A DNA stretch of 64,000 nt, taken from positions 2,666,001 through 2,730,000 of the forward strand of contig NZ_CP097384.1 in NCBI RefSeq assembly GCF_024584705.1. Reading direction: 5' to 3'. Below are positions 55,436 to 64,000 of this stretch, piece after piece. Positions within the stretch are counted from its first letter, which is position 1, and each line of letters begins with the position of its first letter. This DNA comes from Blastopirellula sp. J2-11 (GTDB lineage: Bacteria > Planctomycetota > Planctomycetia > Pirellulales > Pirellulaceae). The notes beneath the pieces were generated by a model, which saw only the letters and a list, made by a program, of their open reading frames with translations, was not told the DNA's origin and searched no databases. The position numbers were made by a program, and so were the translations under genes.

Positions 55436-56995
55436 TTAAACTTCTTCTTGCGGCTGGGGTTCGCTGGGATCCCGCGGGTCCGCTTCCTCGGATTTGTCGG
55501 CAGGTTGGTTGAATAATTGCGTCAATGCAAATCCGACTAGCAATATGGTGAGCGTGCCAAACACGATGACTAGAAATTGATCAAACGGGCTTTGGGCGTC
55601 CGCCCAAGCCTCAGGCCAAATCGAAGTACGCGAGAGAGTCATCCATAGGATCACCATGACGCCTGTGATCACGGCGAGAATCGCGGATGGATTGCGTGCT
55701 CGCTGCGAGAGAAATCCAAGCAAAAAGAGCCCCAGCATCCCACCGCTAAAGATGCCCGCTAATTTCCACCAAGCGTCGAGGATGCTCTGCACTTCGATCA
55801 TGGCCAACGCTGTTCCTGTTCCCAGACAACCCCAGAGCGTCGTGCTGACATACAGGACGATCATCGACTCTTTGGGGCTGGCCTGCGGACGATAGAAGCG
55901 TTGGTAAAAGTCGGCCAACGTTAATGTTGCGGCGCCGTTTAGACTGGTGGAGAGCGTACTCATTGCGGCCGCAAAAATAGCGGCGACCAGCAAGCCGGAG
56001 ACGCCGACCGGCAGTCCGGCGACGATGAAGTAGGGGAACACGCCGTCCCCAGTTCCCTGGGCGATATCTTCCTGCAGCGCCGGAGGCAAGAGGTCTGGCC
56101 GGGCGTCGTAGTAGGCGAACAACGCTGTTCCGATCCACAGAAAGAGGATCGAGATCGGTACGTAAACCATCGCGCCCAGCCAGACCGATCGGCGAGCGTC
56201 GGTATCCGACTTGGCGGCGATGTAGCGCTGGATATAGCTTTGATCGATGCCGAAGTTTTGCAGGTTGATGAACAAGCCGTAAACCAACACCACCCAGAAC
56301 GTCGGTTCCGAAAGCATCAACTCAAGACTGCCGAGACTAAACTTGTTGTGCGACGAAGCGATCTCAAATAGTTGCGAGGGACCCTCCGGCATATTCAACG
56401 GAATGAGGAGGGCGCAGACGATTGCACCGGCGGCCAGCACCAAGCTCTGCAACGCGTCGGTCCAGATCACCCCTTCGATACCGCCTAGCAACGTATAGAA
56501 AGTCGTCAATCCGCCGGTGACCAGAATCAACGTGGGTATATCCCATCCCAACAGCTGATGAAGCGGCAACGCCAGCAGATACATCACCGAGCCCATTCGC
56601 GCAATTTGCGTCAGCAAATAACAAGCGGCCGCATAGGTGCGCGCCCAAACGCCAAATCGCTTTTCCAGATGTTCGTAGGCGGATACCGAGTTCCCTTGGC
56701 GATAGTACGGGACGAACCAGCGAGTCGCGACCCAAGCGGCTAACGGGAGCGAAATACTGAACGCGATCGCATTCCAGTTGCTAGAAAACGCTTTGCCTGG
56801 TAGTGCGATAAAGCTGATGCTACTGACGTAGGTGCCAAAAATGGAAAGCCCGATGACCCAGCCCGGCATCGAGCGACTTGCCGCCATGTAGCCTTCGGGA
56901 TTGCTGCTCTTGCCATAAAACCAAGCGCCCAAACCGACGACACCCACCAAATAGACGACGAGCACGACCACGTCGATTGGGGAAAATTGGTGCAC
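55436..56995 (-). CDS. Sodium:solute symporter (SSS family)
   Basis: 519 aa from GTG 56995, chosen because GAGGAGG (57001-57007) lies 5 nt upstream; an earlier GTG at 57020-57022 has no ribosome site. About 13 hydrophobic helices occur, with the SSS pattern in [18 protein letters not shown] and [20 protein letters not shown]. The C-terminus is acidic and polar. It imports the sugar or sugar acid used by the operon. First gene of symporter-lyase-isomerase-kinase, under the promoter/operator at 57038-57090. Confidence 0.93.
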   Translation of the reverse strand: MHQFSPIDVVVLVVYLVGVVGLGAWFYGKSSNPEGYMAASRSMPGWVIGLSIFGTYVSSISFIALPGKAFSSNWNAIAFSISLPLAAWVATRWFVPYYRQGNSVSAYEHLEKRFGVWARTYAAACYLLTQIARMGSVMYLLALPLHQLLGWDIPTLILVTGGLTTFYTLLGGIEGVIWTDALQSLVLAAGAIVCALLIPLNMPEGPSQLFEIASSHNKFSLGSLELMLSEPTFWVVLVYGLFINLQNFGIDQSYIQRYIAAKSDTDARRSVWLGAMVYVPISILFLWIGTALFAYYDARPDLLPPALQEDIAQGTGDGVFPYFIVAGLPVGVSGLLVAAIFAAAMSTLSTSLNGAATLTLADFYQRFYRPQASPKESMIVLYVSTTLWGCLGTGTALAMIEVQSILDAWWKLAGIFSGGMLGLFLLGFLSQRARNPSAILAVITGVMVILWMTLSRTSIWPEAWADAQSPFDQFLVIVFGTLTILLVGFALTQLFNQPADKSEEADPRDPSEPQPQEEV

Positions 56996-57037
56996 AGAGA
57001 CCTCCTCGGATGATATCGACACCGAACCATTTGGCTC

Positions 57038-57063
57038 GATGTATCCCGCTGGTATCCCAGCAG
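57038..57063 (-). promoter_or_regulatory. Operator of the symporter operon
   Basis: Read on the minus strand this 26-bp block contains TGGGATACCA (near-palindrome) and a second GGGATAC 11 bp on. It differs at 5 of 26 positions from the block at 58541-58566 upstream of the FG-GAP gene. It lies just downstream of the -10 box, so a bound protein would block initiation. The GntR protein encoded at 57579 is the obvious candidate; binding is inferred. Confidence 0.7.
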
Positions 57064-57090
57064 TATGAACGGCGAAATAAGGGGATGCAA
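57062..57090 (-). promoter_or_regulatory. Sigma-70-type promoter of the symporter operon
   Basis: On the minus strand: -35 TTGCAT (57085-57090), 17-bp spacer, -10 CATACT (57062-57067). The start would fall inside the operator, giving a leader of about 60 nt. Confidence 0.6.
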
Positions 57091-57578
57091 CCCCTTAATT
57101 TCAATGTTTGGCGACTCGTACGCCGAACGTGGTTTTTCGTCCCTTGTCCAAAACTCTGGCGTTAGGCAGTCCAGGTCGTAACAGTAAGTAGGTTCGCAAA
57201 CCAACGCTGCAAGTGGTCGATGCGGAAGACCGTGGGGAGCTGCGGAGAATCCCGTTGCAACTGGACTCGATGAAGCGGTGGGGCCAAGCCAACCAGGATC
57301 GCTGCTCTGGCATTTTGCGAGCGTATAGACTAGGGTTCAGTTGGTTACGCAGCAAAGTTCGTCAGGCGGAAGTTAGGCGACCGGTTCGCTGGTCGGATCC
57401 TCTTTTCATTTTCGTTTGATTCGACACGCGGTTGATTCGCGCCGGTTTGTGATGCTTTTCCTTGGCAGGCGGCAATCGCACCGTGTAACCTACATTTCCA
57501 TCGGCCATGGTCAGGGACGCACGACCACCCAACCGCCGCCTTACTCGGCTCCTGCGTCTGCAAGTGCAAAAGAAAGTC

Positions 57579-58358
57579 ATGGAAAAGATTCCCCGGCGAC
57601 GTCAGGCTTATCTCCATATTCAGCAGCGGATTCTCTCGGGAGATTTGCCGGCCGGCAGTCAGATCTCGGAACTCGCGCTGGCCAAAGAGATCGGCATGAG
57701 CCGCATGCCGATTCGCGAAGCGATTCGGCAGTTGGAAGTTGAAGGACTCGTGCGTCAAGTTCCTCGGTTCGGCACAATTGTCCATTCGCTTGATCGGGCC
57801 GAAATGGCGGAGCTTTACGAGGTTCGCGAAGCTCTTGAGAGTCATACCGCCGAGTCGGTCGCCGGTCGCTTGACCGCCGACGATACGCAAATGCTCTCGC
57901 TCCTCTGCAAGCGGCTGTTGCAAGTGGCGAAAGAACTGCGAGATAGCAACGAGCCGACCTTCAGCCCTGAACTGCTGCAAAGTTTTTTGGCGGCCGACAT
58001 GGGGTTTCACATGGTGATCTTGCGCGCAGGCGGAAATCGCCGGATGATGAAAATCGTGTCCGATCTTCGGGTGTTGTCGCGCATTTTTACGGCGAAACGG
58101 GAACCCCACGACTTAAAGATCGTCGTCAATGTCTATCGATTTCACCGCCGCATCTTGCGCGCGTTGAAGAACACCAACGGCAAGATGGCCCGCTATTGGA
58201 TGCAAGAGCACATTCGCGCGAGCCGTCGTCTGGCCCTCGATTCGTTTGATCGTCGGCAAGCGCTGGGCGAAGCGAAAAACGCGATGCCGTTAGCGCTGCC
58301 GCAGGATTTGCTGGAAGAGCTAAATCAGATCGAAGCGCGCGAAACGAACAAGACTTAG
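57579..58358 (+). CDS. GntR-family (FCD-type) regulator of the carbohydrate locus
   Basis: 259 aa from ATG 57579; ATG 57507 is also in frame. The winged helix is [20 protein letters not shown] and [20 protein letters not shown] (about 9-52), with [20 protein letters not shown] following. The C-terminal all-helical FCD ligand domain ([38 protein letters not shown]) normally binds a sugar acid or its metal complex. It is divergent from the symporter operon, the usual arrangement for its regulator. Confidence 0.92.
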   Translation: MEKIPRRRQAYLHIQQRILSGDLPAGSQISELALAKEIGMSRMPIREAIRQLEVEGLVRQVPRFGTIVHSLDRAEMAELYEVREALESHTAESVAGRLTADDTQMLSLLCKRLLQVAKELRDSNEPTFSPELLQSFLAADMGFHMVILRAGGNRRMMKIVSDLRVLSRIFTAKREPHDLKIVVNVYRFHRRILRALKNTNGKMARYWMQEHIRASRRLALDSFDRRQALGEAKNAMPLALPQDLLEELNQIEARETNKT

Positions 58359-58516
58359 TCCGGTCGCTTCTCGCAATCTCGCGCCAGCCGATCTGCCGAC
58401 GAAATCCGAGCCCAAGTTCGCCATGTTACGCTCACCGCTCTCGGTCTAGGCGATGCTTTTTTTCGCGCAATTGCTTCCTTGATCGCTCTCTTCTGATTAC
58501 TGTCAGAAAAAACTAC

Positions 58517-58545
58517 TTGATTTCACTATTTGCATGACCTATCTT
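58517..58545 (+). promoter_or_regulatory. Sigma-70-type promoter of the FG-GAP gene
   Basis: -35 TTGATT (58517-58522), 17-bp spacer, -10 TATCTT (58540-58545). The layout is the same as at the symporter operon, with the operator directly after the -10 box. Confidence 0.6.
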
Positions 58546-58566
58546 GGGATCCCAGCGGGATGCATC
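58541..58566 (+). promoter_or_regulatory. Operator upstream of the FG-GAP gene
   Basis: Contains the perfect palindrome TGGGATCCCA (58545-58554) followed by GCGGGATGCATC. 21 of 26 bases match the reverse complement of 57038-57063. It overlaps the -10 box and start site. Confidence 0.7.
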
Positions 58567-58720
58567 GTCTGTTTGCGATGTTTTCCGTTCCAATTTTTAC
58601 GACTGCGATCGCGTTTCCTTGGCGTCGCCGTCTGATTTTGGTTCCTCAAATCACGTTCGAAATGCTCACTTCCTCACGCGTCCCCAACGCTTCTTAGTCC
58701 TGCCGGAGTTTCGACTGACG

Positions 58721-60655
58721 ATGAAGATTACGCCCCCCTGCGTTCTATCCGCCTGTTTGGTGCTGCTCGCTTCGCTGCATGTAAAAGCCGAAGAGCCGCT
58801 GCAACCGGTGCTCTACGGCGATTCGCAAAAGAGCGTTGATTTGGGAGTCGGGCTATGGGCCTGGCCATTGCCGATGGATTGGGATGGAGATGGCGACTTG
58901 GATCTTGTCGTTTCGTGTCCTGACGTTCCGTTTAACGGGGCGTATCTGTTTGAGAACCCCGGCGGCGATCGCAAGTTGCCGGTCTTCAAGCCGCCGGTGA
59001 AAATCGGTCATGGGATGCACTCGCTGCAAGTTTCCTACGTCGACGGCGCACCGCGCGTCTTATCACCGGCGACCGAGTGGCGAGACATTCGGCAAAATCG
59101 GTTCACCAAGAAAACCAGCATCTATCCAAAATCGAACATCTACAAAAACAGAGTGCGGGCCAATCAGTGGCGCTACGCTGACTATGACGCGGACGGCGTG
59201 CAAGATTTGATCGTCGGCGTTGGAGATTGGAGCGACTATGGTTGGGACGATGCATTCAATGCCGAAGGGAAATGGACGCGCGGCCCGCTGCATGGCTACG
59301 TTTACTGGATCCGCAATCAAGGGACCACGGAGAAGCCCAAGTATCAAGAGCCGGTGCAGTTAGAAGCGGCAGGCGCGCCGGTCGACGTCTTTGGGATGCC
59401 GACGCCCAATTTGGCCGACTTTGACGGCGATGGCGATCTCGATCTGTTGTGCGGCGAGTTTCTGGACGGCTTCACCTATTTTGAAAACGCAGGAACGCGC
59501 AGCGAGCCGCACTTTGCCGCAGGTCGCAAGCTCACCGCCAACGGTCAGCCGTTGAAAATGGATCTGCAAATGATCACGCCGACGGCGATTGATTGGGATG
59601 CGGACGGCGATGTGGATTTGATTGTCGGCGATGAAGATGGACGCGTCGCTCTGGTCGAACACACCGGCAAGATCGTCGACGGCACGCCGCAGTTTCTGCA
59701 GCCGCAATACTTTCAACAACAAGCCGATCGCTTGAAGTTTGGCGCGTTGGTCACGCCGTTCAGCGTCGACTGGGACAACGATGGCGACGAAGATCTGATC
59801 GCTGGCAACTCGGCAGGCTACATTGCGCTAATCGAGAACACCGACGGCGGCAATCCTCCGAAGTGGGCGCCTCCGCGCAAGCTGGAAGTCGACGGTCAAC
59901 CGATTCGCGTTCAGGCCGGTGAGAATGGTTCGATCCAAGGCCCCGCCGAAGCGAAGTGGGGATATACCACGCTGAACGTCGCCGACTGGGACCATGACGG
60001 CCGGTTGGATCTGATCGTTAACTCGATCTGGGGCAAGGTCGAGTGGTATCGCAATCTCGGTGGTACGCCGGCGAAACTGGCCGCCGCTCAACCGATCGAA
60101 GTGCAATGGCCTGGCGCACCTCCCAAGCCGGCCTGGAACTGGTGGAATCCTGAGGGAAAAGAACTCGTCACGCAGTGGAGAACCACGCCGGTCGTCATCG
60201 ATCTGAATCAAGATGGTTTGAACGATCTGGTCTGCTTGGACCACGAAGGCTACTTGGCGCTGTTCGAACGCCAGAAGCAGGGCGAAACGCTCACCCTATC
60301 GCCGGGCAAACGGATTTTCACCCAACCCAACGGAGAGCCGTTGCGCCTCAACGAAAAGACCGCAGGCAAAAGCGGACGCCGCAAACTTTGCTTTGCAGAC
60401 TGGGATGGCGATGGACGCTTGGATCTGTTGATCAACAGCGGCAACGTCGACTTTTTCCGCAATGTCTCGACCGACAAACTCCCTTGGGCGTTTAAGAATC
60501 AGGGTCAGGTTCACAAGCAACGCTTGGCTGGACACACCACGAGTCCGACCATCGTCAACTGGGATCAAGACGCGCGTCCTGATCTGCTGATCGGAGCTGA
60601 AGATGGACATTTTTACTATCTGAAAAACAACGAGGCCCCGGTCTCGGCGAAATAA
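58721..60655 (+). CDS. Secreted FG-GAP/VCBS repeat beta-propeller protein
   Basis: 644 aa from ATG 58721, which begins a signal peptide (about 1-23, ending HVKAEE). Nine or so D-x-D-G-x-x-D-L repeats are present, e.g. DGDGDLDLVVSCPD, DADGDVDLIVGDEDG, DHDGRLDLIVNS and DGDGRLDLLINS. They are calcium-binding blades of a propeller, often used for glycan binding or adhesion. Its promoter is nearly the same as that of the sugar-use operon, so it may bind the polysaccharide that feeds it. Confidence 0.9.
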   Translation: MKITPPCVLSACLVLLASLHVKAEEPLQPVLYGDSQKSVDLGVGLWAWPLPMDWDGDGDLDLVVSCPDVPFNGAYLFENPGGDRKLPVFKPPVKIGHGMHSLQVSYVDGAPRVLSPATEWRDIRQNRFTKKTSIYPKSNIYKNRVRANQWRYADYDADGVQDLIVGVGDWSDYGWDDAFNAEGKWTRGPLHGYVYWIRNQGTTEKPKYQEPVQLEAAGAPVDVFGMPTPNLADFDGDGDLDLLCGEFLDGFTYFENAGTRSEPHFAAGRKLTANGQPLKMDLQMITPTAIDWDADGDVDLIVGDEDGRVALVEHTGKIVDGTPQFLQPQYFQQQADRLKFGALVTPFSVDWDNDGDEDLIAGNSAGYIALIENTDGGNPPKWAPPRKLEVDGQPIRVQAGENGSIQGPAEAKWGYTTLNVADWDHDGRLDLIVNSIWGKVEWYRNLGGTPAKLAAAQPIEVQWPGAPPKPAWNWWNPEGKELVTQWRTTPVVIDLNQDGLNDLVCLDHEGYLALFERQKQGETLTLSPGKRIFTQPNGEPLRLNEKTAGKSGRRKLCFADWDGDGRLDLLINSGNVDFFRNVSTDKLPWAFKNQGQVHKQRLAGHTTSPTIVNWDQDARPDLLIGAEDGHFYYLKNNEAPVSAK

Positions 60656-60671
60656 CACGTAATCCCCCTGG

Positions 60672-60702
60672 TGCTCTCGCCGCCTGTTCGACGGCGCGAG
60701 CA
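60672..60702 (+). terminator. Hairpin after the FG-GAP gene
   Basis: An 11-bp stem with one mismatch (60672-60682 with 60692-60702) and a 9-nt loop, 17 bp after the stop. No U-run follows, so it is a likely but not certain terminator. Confidence 0.5.
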
Positions 60703-60905
60703 TCCGATCCTGAATACCTGTCGAAACGGCGTGCGTTAACGTCGCTATCGAAAACTCGCAAAGTCGCCAACGACACGCGAATCGACGATGCGTTCCGCTG
60801 TTCGACGAGTGCTGCTGATAAGTCCGTCAAGGTTCACAGCAGCGCAATTATCCTCGATATCGATCTTCTCCTGTTCTCATCGATTCCACTTAGGAGAGTA
60901 TTCTC

Positions 60906-61943
60906 ATGAAGACCAAAAATTTGAATCGCGGATTTACGTTGGTAGAGTTGCTGGTCGTCATTGCGATCATCGGCGTCTTAATCGCGCTGCTGTTGCCGGC
61001 GGTGCAAGTTGCTCGCGAAGCGGCGCGACGCATGCAATGCTCAAACCATATGAAGCAAATCGGGCTGGCGCTGCACAACTACCACGATACTTTCGGCGCA
61101 TTTCCGACGCTGAAAGGAGGTCCCGAATACGGGACGTCGACCAGCACCGGTTTGATTCTGCGGTTGGGGCCGTTCCCGCGCATGTCGGCGTTTTTAGAAC
61201 AACAAGCGATCTTCGACATTACAATGGGACCAGTGGCGACCGAATCCTACAGTCACCCTGTGGGAGAATACGAGATATCAACGTTGATTTGTCCCAGCGA
61301 TCTCAATGACGGCGCGTTGGCCGGCACTACCGGCAAGCTGAACTACGGTTTGTGCGTCGGCGACAATCGGATCAACCAAGACCATACCGGAACCTATCGC
61401 GTTTCCCGCGGCGTCTTCACCAATCTTTCGTGGACGCGGATCGCTGATATCGCCGACGGCACAAGCAATACCATCGCCAGCGCCGAATATGTTCGGCCAG
61501 CAACGCACGGCGACTTTGGCGACATCACCAATCTGAACGGCGCGTTCACCTTGTCGGAGTGCACCGCGGCGTACGACAACACGACGAAACAATACGCCGG
61601 CTCCAGCTTTTTGGCCGCTCGCGGCTGGCGTTGGCATGACGCGTTCGTCGCGTTTACGGCAGTTCAGACCATCCTTCCCCCCAACTCTCCGAGCTGCTCG
61701 ACAACCAGCGGTTGGGCGGGCAGCACTGGAACGCAATTCGGCGTCTATTCGGCCAGCAGCCGGCATCCCGGCGGCTGCAACGTGTTGATGTCGGACGGCT
61801 CGTCCCGTTTGATCGCAGAAACCATCGACTCCGGTTCGATCGCCGCCGCAATCCCGACGACCAGTCAAAGCGGTTCGACCCCGTATGGCGTTTGGGGCGC
61901 CCTCGGCACCAAGGCCGGCGGCGAAGCCGTTGCGATTCCCTAA
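60906..61943 (+). CDS. DUF1559 pseudopilin-like protein
   Basis: 345 aa, ATG 60906 with AGGAG upstream. [20 protein letters not shown] (about 9-28) is the prepilin-type signal and helix, followed by [37 protein letters not shown] near the C-terminus is the H-X9-DG motif. It resembles the protein at 11590-12525 in layout. The next gene is a small lipoprotein, the same order as in the first copy. Confidence 0.93.
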   Translation: MKTKNLNRGFTLVELLVVIAIIGVLIALLLPAVQVAREAARRMQCSNHMKQIGLALHNYHDTFGAFPTLKGGPEYGTSTSTGLILRLGPFPRMSAFLEQQAIFDITMGPVATESYSHPVGEYEISTLICPSDLNDGALAGTTGKLNYGLCVGDNRINQDHTGTYRVSRGVFTNLSWTRIADIADGTSNTIASAEYVRPATHGDFGDITNLNGAFTLSECTAAYDNTTKQYAGSSFLAARGWRWHDAFVAFTAVQTILPPNSPSCSTTSGWAGSTGTQFGVYSASSRHPGGCNVLMSDGSSRLIAETIDSGSIAAAIPTTSQSGSTPYGVWGALGTKAGGEAVAIP

Positions 61944-62074
61944 GTCATCGTGACGTTATCCCTCTTGAAGCGGTAGACCTCGATGCGTTGATCCCTTCCG
62001 TCGCACGTTATTTGGCCTCCTTGATACGAATCCTTGGAATTGTCGTGATGCCCCAGCCATTGCAGGAGTTACGT

Positions 62075-62563
62075 ATGGTCACGCGAATTAGGCGAATTTT
62101 CGCCGCTGCGATGACGCTTTCGCTCGCTAGTCTCATTCTCGGGTGCAATCGTGGCCCCGCATTACCAGCAAACTTACCGCCGCTGACGGCCTGCACTTTG
62201 CAGATTCAATACAAGCAAACGCCGGTCACTGAAGCGACGGTTACGTTAATCCCCGCTCATGGCGATTGGGTGGGCGTCGCGCGAACCGACGCTACCGGTA
62301 AAGCGGTGGTGCAAACGCAAGGACGCTATGACGGTGTCCCCGCAGGCGACTACTCCATCACCGTCACCAAGTACGAGCCGGTGACCGATTTGCCTCCGGA
62401 TCCAGCTACGCCTGAAGAAGACGCCGCGTCGACGCTTTCCGCTTCACACCAAAGCAAACGCAAATCGTTGGTGCCGGAAAAATATACGAAGCCGGAAACA
62501 ACCGACTTGAAACTGACCATCACCGATCTTCCGGTGGAACAAACGCTCCAGCTTTCGGAATGA
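62075..62563 (+). CDS. Small lipoprotein downstream of DUF1559
   Basis: 162 aa from ATG 62075, with GGAG 7 nt upstream; the frame is open further but that part is a shadow of the preceding gene. The signal ends in SLILGC, a lipobox. A beta-sandwich-like domain follows (TACTLQIQYKQTPVTEATVT; GVPAGDYSITVTKYEP) and a polar tail. Its stop overlaps the sulfatase start (ATGA), so they are co-translated. Compare with the lipoprotein at 11067-11546. Confidence 0.8.
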   Translation: MVTRIRRIFAAAMTLSLASLILGCNRGPALPANLPPLTACTLQIQYKQTPVTEATVTLIPAHGDWVGVARTDATGKAVVQTQGRYDGVPAGDYSITVTKYEPVTDLPPDPATPEEDAASTLSASHQSKRKSLVPEKYTKPETTDLKLTITDLPVEQTLQLSE

Positions 62564-63933
62564 GCCTTTTCATGAATAGTCGCCAGTTCATTGCCGCAAT
62601 CCTTGTTTTGCTGGCATGCGGCGCTCTGCAAAGTGATGCAGCGCCGACCAAGCCAAACATCGTCTTTATTCTGATCGATGACATGGGCTGCAAAGATACC
62701 GGTTGCTATGGTGCGACTAACTATCAAACGCCGCACATCGATCGTCTGGCGAATCAGGGGATGCAATTTACAGACGCTTACGCGGCGCCGGTCTGCTCTC
62801 CCACGCGGGCCAGCTTGATGACCGGCAAACATCCGGCGCGACTCCATCTAACCAATTTCATTCCCCAGATCGGACGTCAATTGCCGGCGGGCAAGCTGAT
62901 TCCGCCTGACTTCAATCATACGCTGCCGCTAGAAGAAAAGACGCTCGCCGAGGAGTTGCACGCCGATGGCTACCAATGCGCCATGATCGGCAAATGGCAT
63001 CTGGGCGAAGAGCATGGACCCGAGTATCGCCCGCAGAGTCGCGGTTTTGATCACGTAGTGTTGAGCGAGCACCATGGGATCTTCAACTACTTTTACCCGT
63101 TTGTGGATCAGCAGAAGTGGCCCTATGCAGGCCCACTTCCCGGCAAGCCCGGCGACTATCTGCCAGACCGGCTGACCGACGAAGCGATCGATTTTGTCCG
63201 TGAGAATCATGATCGCCCGTTCTTTCTTTATCTTTCTCACTGGTCGGTGCATGGACGATATTTTGCTCCTGAACCGTTGGTCGCCAAGTATCGTGAACTC
63301 GGACTTGAAGAGCGACCGGCGATTTATGCGGCGATGATCGAAACGGTCGACAATTCGGTCGGGCGGCTAATGGAGACGCTTGACAAGTTGAGCTTGGCCG
63401 ATAACACGTTGTTTGTGTTTATGTCTGACAACGGCGGAGAGCGGATTACGTCGATGGCGCCGCTGCGAGGATCCAAAGGATCGTTGTACGAAGGAGGCGT
63501 GCGCGTCCCGCTGATCGTGCGTTATCCCGGCGTTGTGAAACCGAATACCACTTGCAGCGTGCCGGTAATCAGCCATGATCTCTTTCCAACATTTCTTGAT
63601 TTCGCCCAACGACCCTATCGCGCCAATGAACTCGACGGGGAAAGCATCGCCGGCTTGCTCAAGGGAGAGCAGAGCGAACTCGACCGCGACGCGCTCTATT
63701 GGCACTTCCCGCATTACTGGGGATCGACCCGGCCCTGCAGCGCGATGCGTCAAGGGCGTTGGAAATTGGTCGAGCATTTTGAAACCGACCGCGCCCAACT
63801 CTACGACTTGAATTCGGATCCCGGCGAGCAACAGGATCTGGCCGCTGAAATGCCGCAACAAGCCGCCAAGTTGCGCAAGATGTTAGGCCAATGGCGGAAC
63901 GAAGTTGGCGCCCAAATGCCGACGCGTCCCTGA
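62560..63933 (+). CDS. Secreted sulfatase (CSPTR type)
   Basis: 457 aa. The ATG at 62560 overlaps the lipoprotein stop; ATG 62572 is also possible. A signal peptide (about 1-27) precedes PNIVFILIDDMGCKDTGCYG (metal Asp pair). APVCSPTRASLMTGKHPARL has the formylglycine site at Cys79. FMSDNGGERIT and LRGSKGSLYEGGVRVPL complete the family pattern. It should remove sulfate from an extracellular substrate; the operon link to DUF1559 and lipoprotein is unusual. Confidence 0.93.
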   Translation: MSLFMNSRQFIAAILVLLACGALQSDAAPTKPNIVFILIDDMGCKDTGCYGATNYQTPHIDRLANQGMQFTDAYAAPVCSPTRASLMTGKHPARLHLTNFIPQIGRQLPAGKLIPPDFNHTLPLEEKTLAEELHADGYQCAMIGKWHLGEEHGPEYRPQSRGFDHVVLSEHHGIFNYFYPFVDQQKWPYAGPLPGKPGDYLPDRLTDEAIDFVRENHDRPFFLYLSHWSVHGRYFAPEPLVAKYRELGLEERPAIYAAMIETVDNSVGRLMETLDKLSLADNTLFVFMSDNGGERITSMAPLRGSKGSLYEGGVRVPLIVRYPGVVKPNTTCSVPVISHDLFPTFLDFAQRPYRANELDGESIAGLLKGEQSELDRDALYWHFPHYWGSTRPCSAMRQGRWKLVEHFETDRAQLYDLNSDPGEQQDLAAEMPQQAAKLRKMLGQWRNEVGAQMPTRP

Positions 63934-64000
63934 AAAATTGGCGATCCGGGCCGCAGGCCGAAAAGGTCCGCCCTAGGGTTGGGGCTTTCTAATAGGCAAG

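Larger units (their letters stand above)
56996..57578. promoter_or_regulatory. Divergent control region of symporter operon and gntR
   Basis: About 580 bp. It contains the symporter promoter and operator (separate entries), a ~60-nt leader and, further on, the upstream region of gntR. No gene is supported. Confidence 0.7.
58359..58720. promoter_or_regulatory. Intergenic region upstream of the FG-GAP gene
   Basis: About 360 bp holding the promoter and operator of the FG-GAP gene; the frame opening at TTG 58544 lies over the operator and is not used. Confidence 0.7.

Noticed and set aside
58544-58720. Upstream extension of the FG-GAP gene to TTG 58544
   Set aside because: It would put the start inside the promoter/operator and before a clear signal peptide at 58721.
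61712-62074. Upstream extension of the second lipoprotein gene
   Set aside because: It overlaps the DUF1559 gene in another frame; ATG 62075 has a ribosome site and a lipoprotein signal.

Overview
The window is bacterial chromosome from a planctomycete, most likely of the Pirellulales (Blastopirellula/Bremerella-like). The evidence is seen in the sequence: two DUF1559 pseudopilin-like proteins with the H-X9-DG motif, a BBP7-type outer-membrane barrel, giant secreted proteins with a basic N-terminus and an LE-x-R motif, three sulfatases, a dockerin-bearing protease, an SHD1-domain protein and a tubulin-like protein fused to a Ser/Thr kinase. No tRNA, rRNA, insertion sequence, phage gene or CRISPR array was recognised.

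Layout. 1-6,100: the N-terminal part of a giant surface protein, a SAM methyltransferase and a large S8 peptidase with an apparent Ser-Glu-Asp-like site. 6,400-12,530: a BBP7 porin-like protein, a Tat-exported phosphoesterase, and a DUF1559/lipoprotein/PepSY operon. 12,530-19,200: a long gene-free stretch with a 15-bp x 15 minisatellite, then an RND efflux operon (marR-adaptor-permease, minus strand) with a palindrome upstream of marR. 19,240-23,500: a secreted unknown protein, a PQQ-type beta-propeller and an ABC1/UbiB kinase. 23,900-29,300: a histidine kinase-response regulator-STAS-PilB-PilC operon. 29,500-31,550: a PRMT-like methyltransferase and three very small genes.

31,848-41,558 is the most unusual region. 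It holds an AAA ATPase, a REC/degenerate GGDEF/CBS protein, an FHA protein with a degenerate EAL domain, a 1139-aa kinase-tubulin fusion and a disordered lipoprotein. Together they look like a signalling or cytoskeletal system whose cyclic-di-GMP-type domains have lost their catalytic residues. 41,700-49,420: cardiolipin synthase, a sulfatase, typA/bipA, an SHD1 protein and an alkaline-phosphatase-superfamily enzyme.

49,540-60,655 is a carbohydrate-use locus: a sulfatase, an FGGY kinase, a fucose-isomerase-like protein, a DapA-type lyase and an SSS symporter on the minus strand, with a divergent GntR regulator and an FG-GAP repeat protein on the plus strand. The symporter operon and the FG-GAP gene carry nearly identical promoter/operator modules, which suggests one regulon. 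60,900-63,933: a second DUF1559/lipoprotein pair followed by a sulfatase.

Functions are assigned from motifs and family resemblance read by eye; no database search was run.
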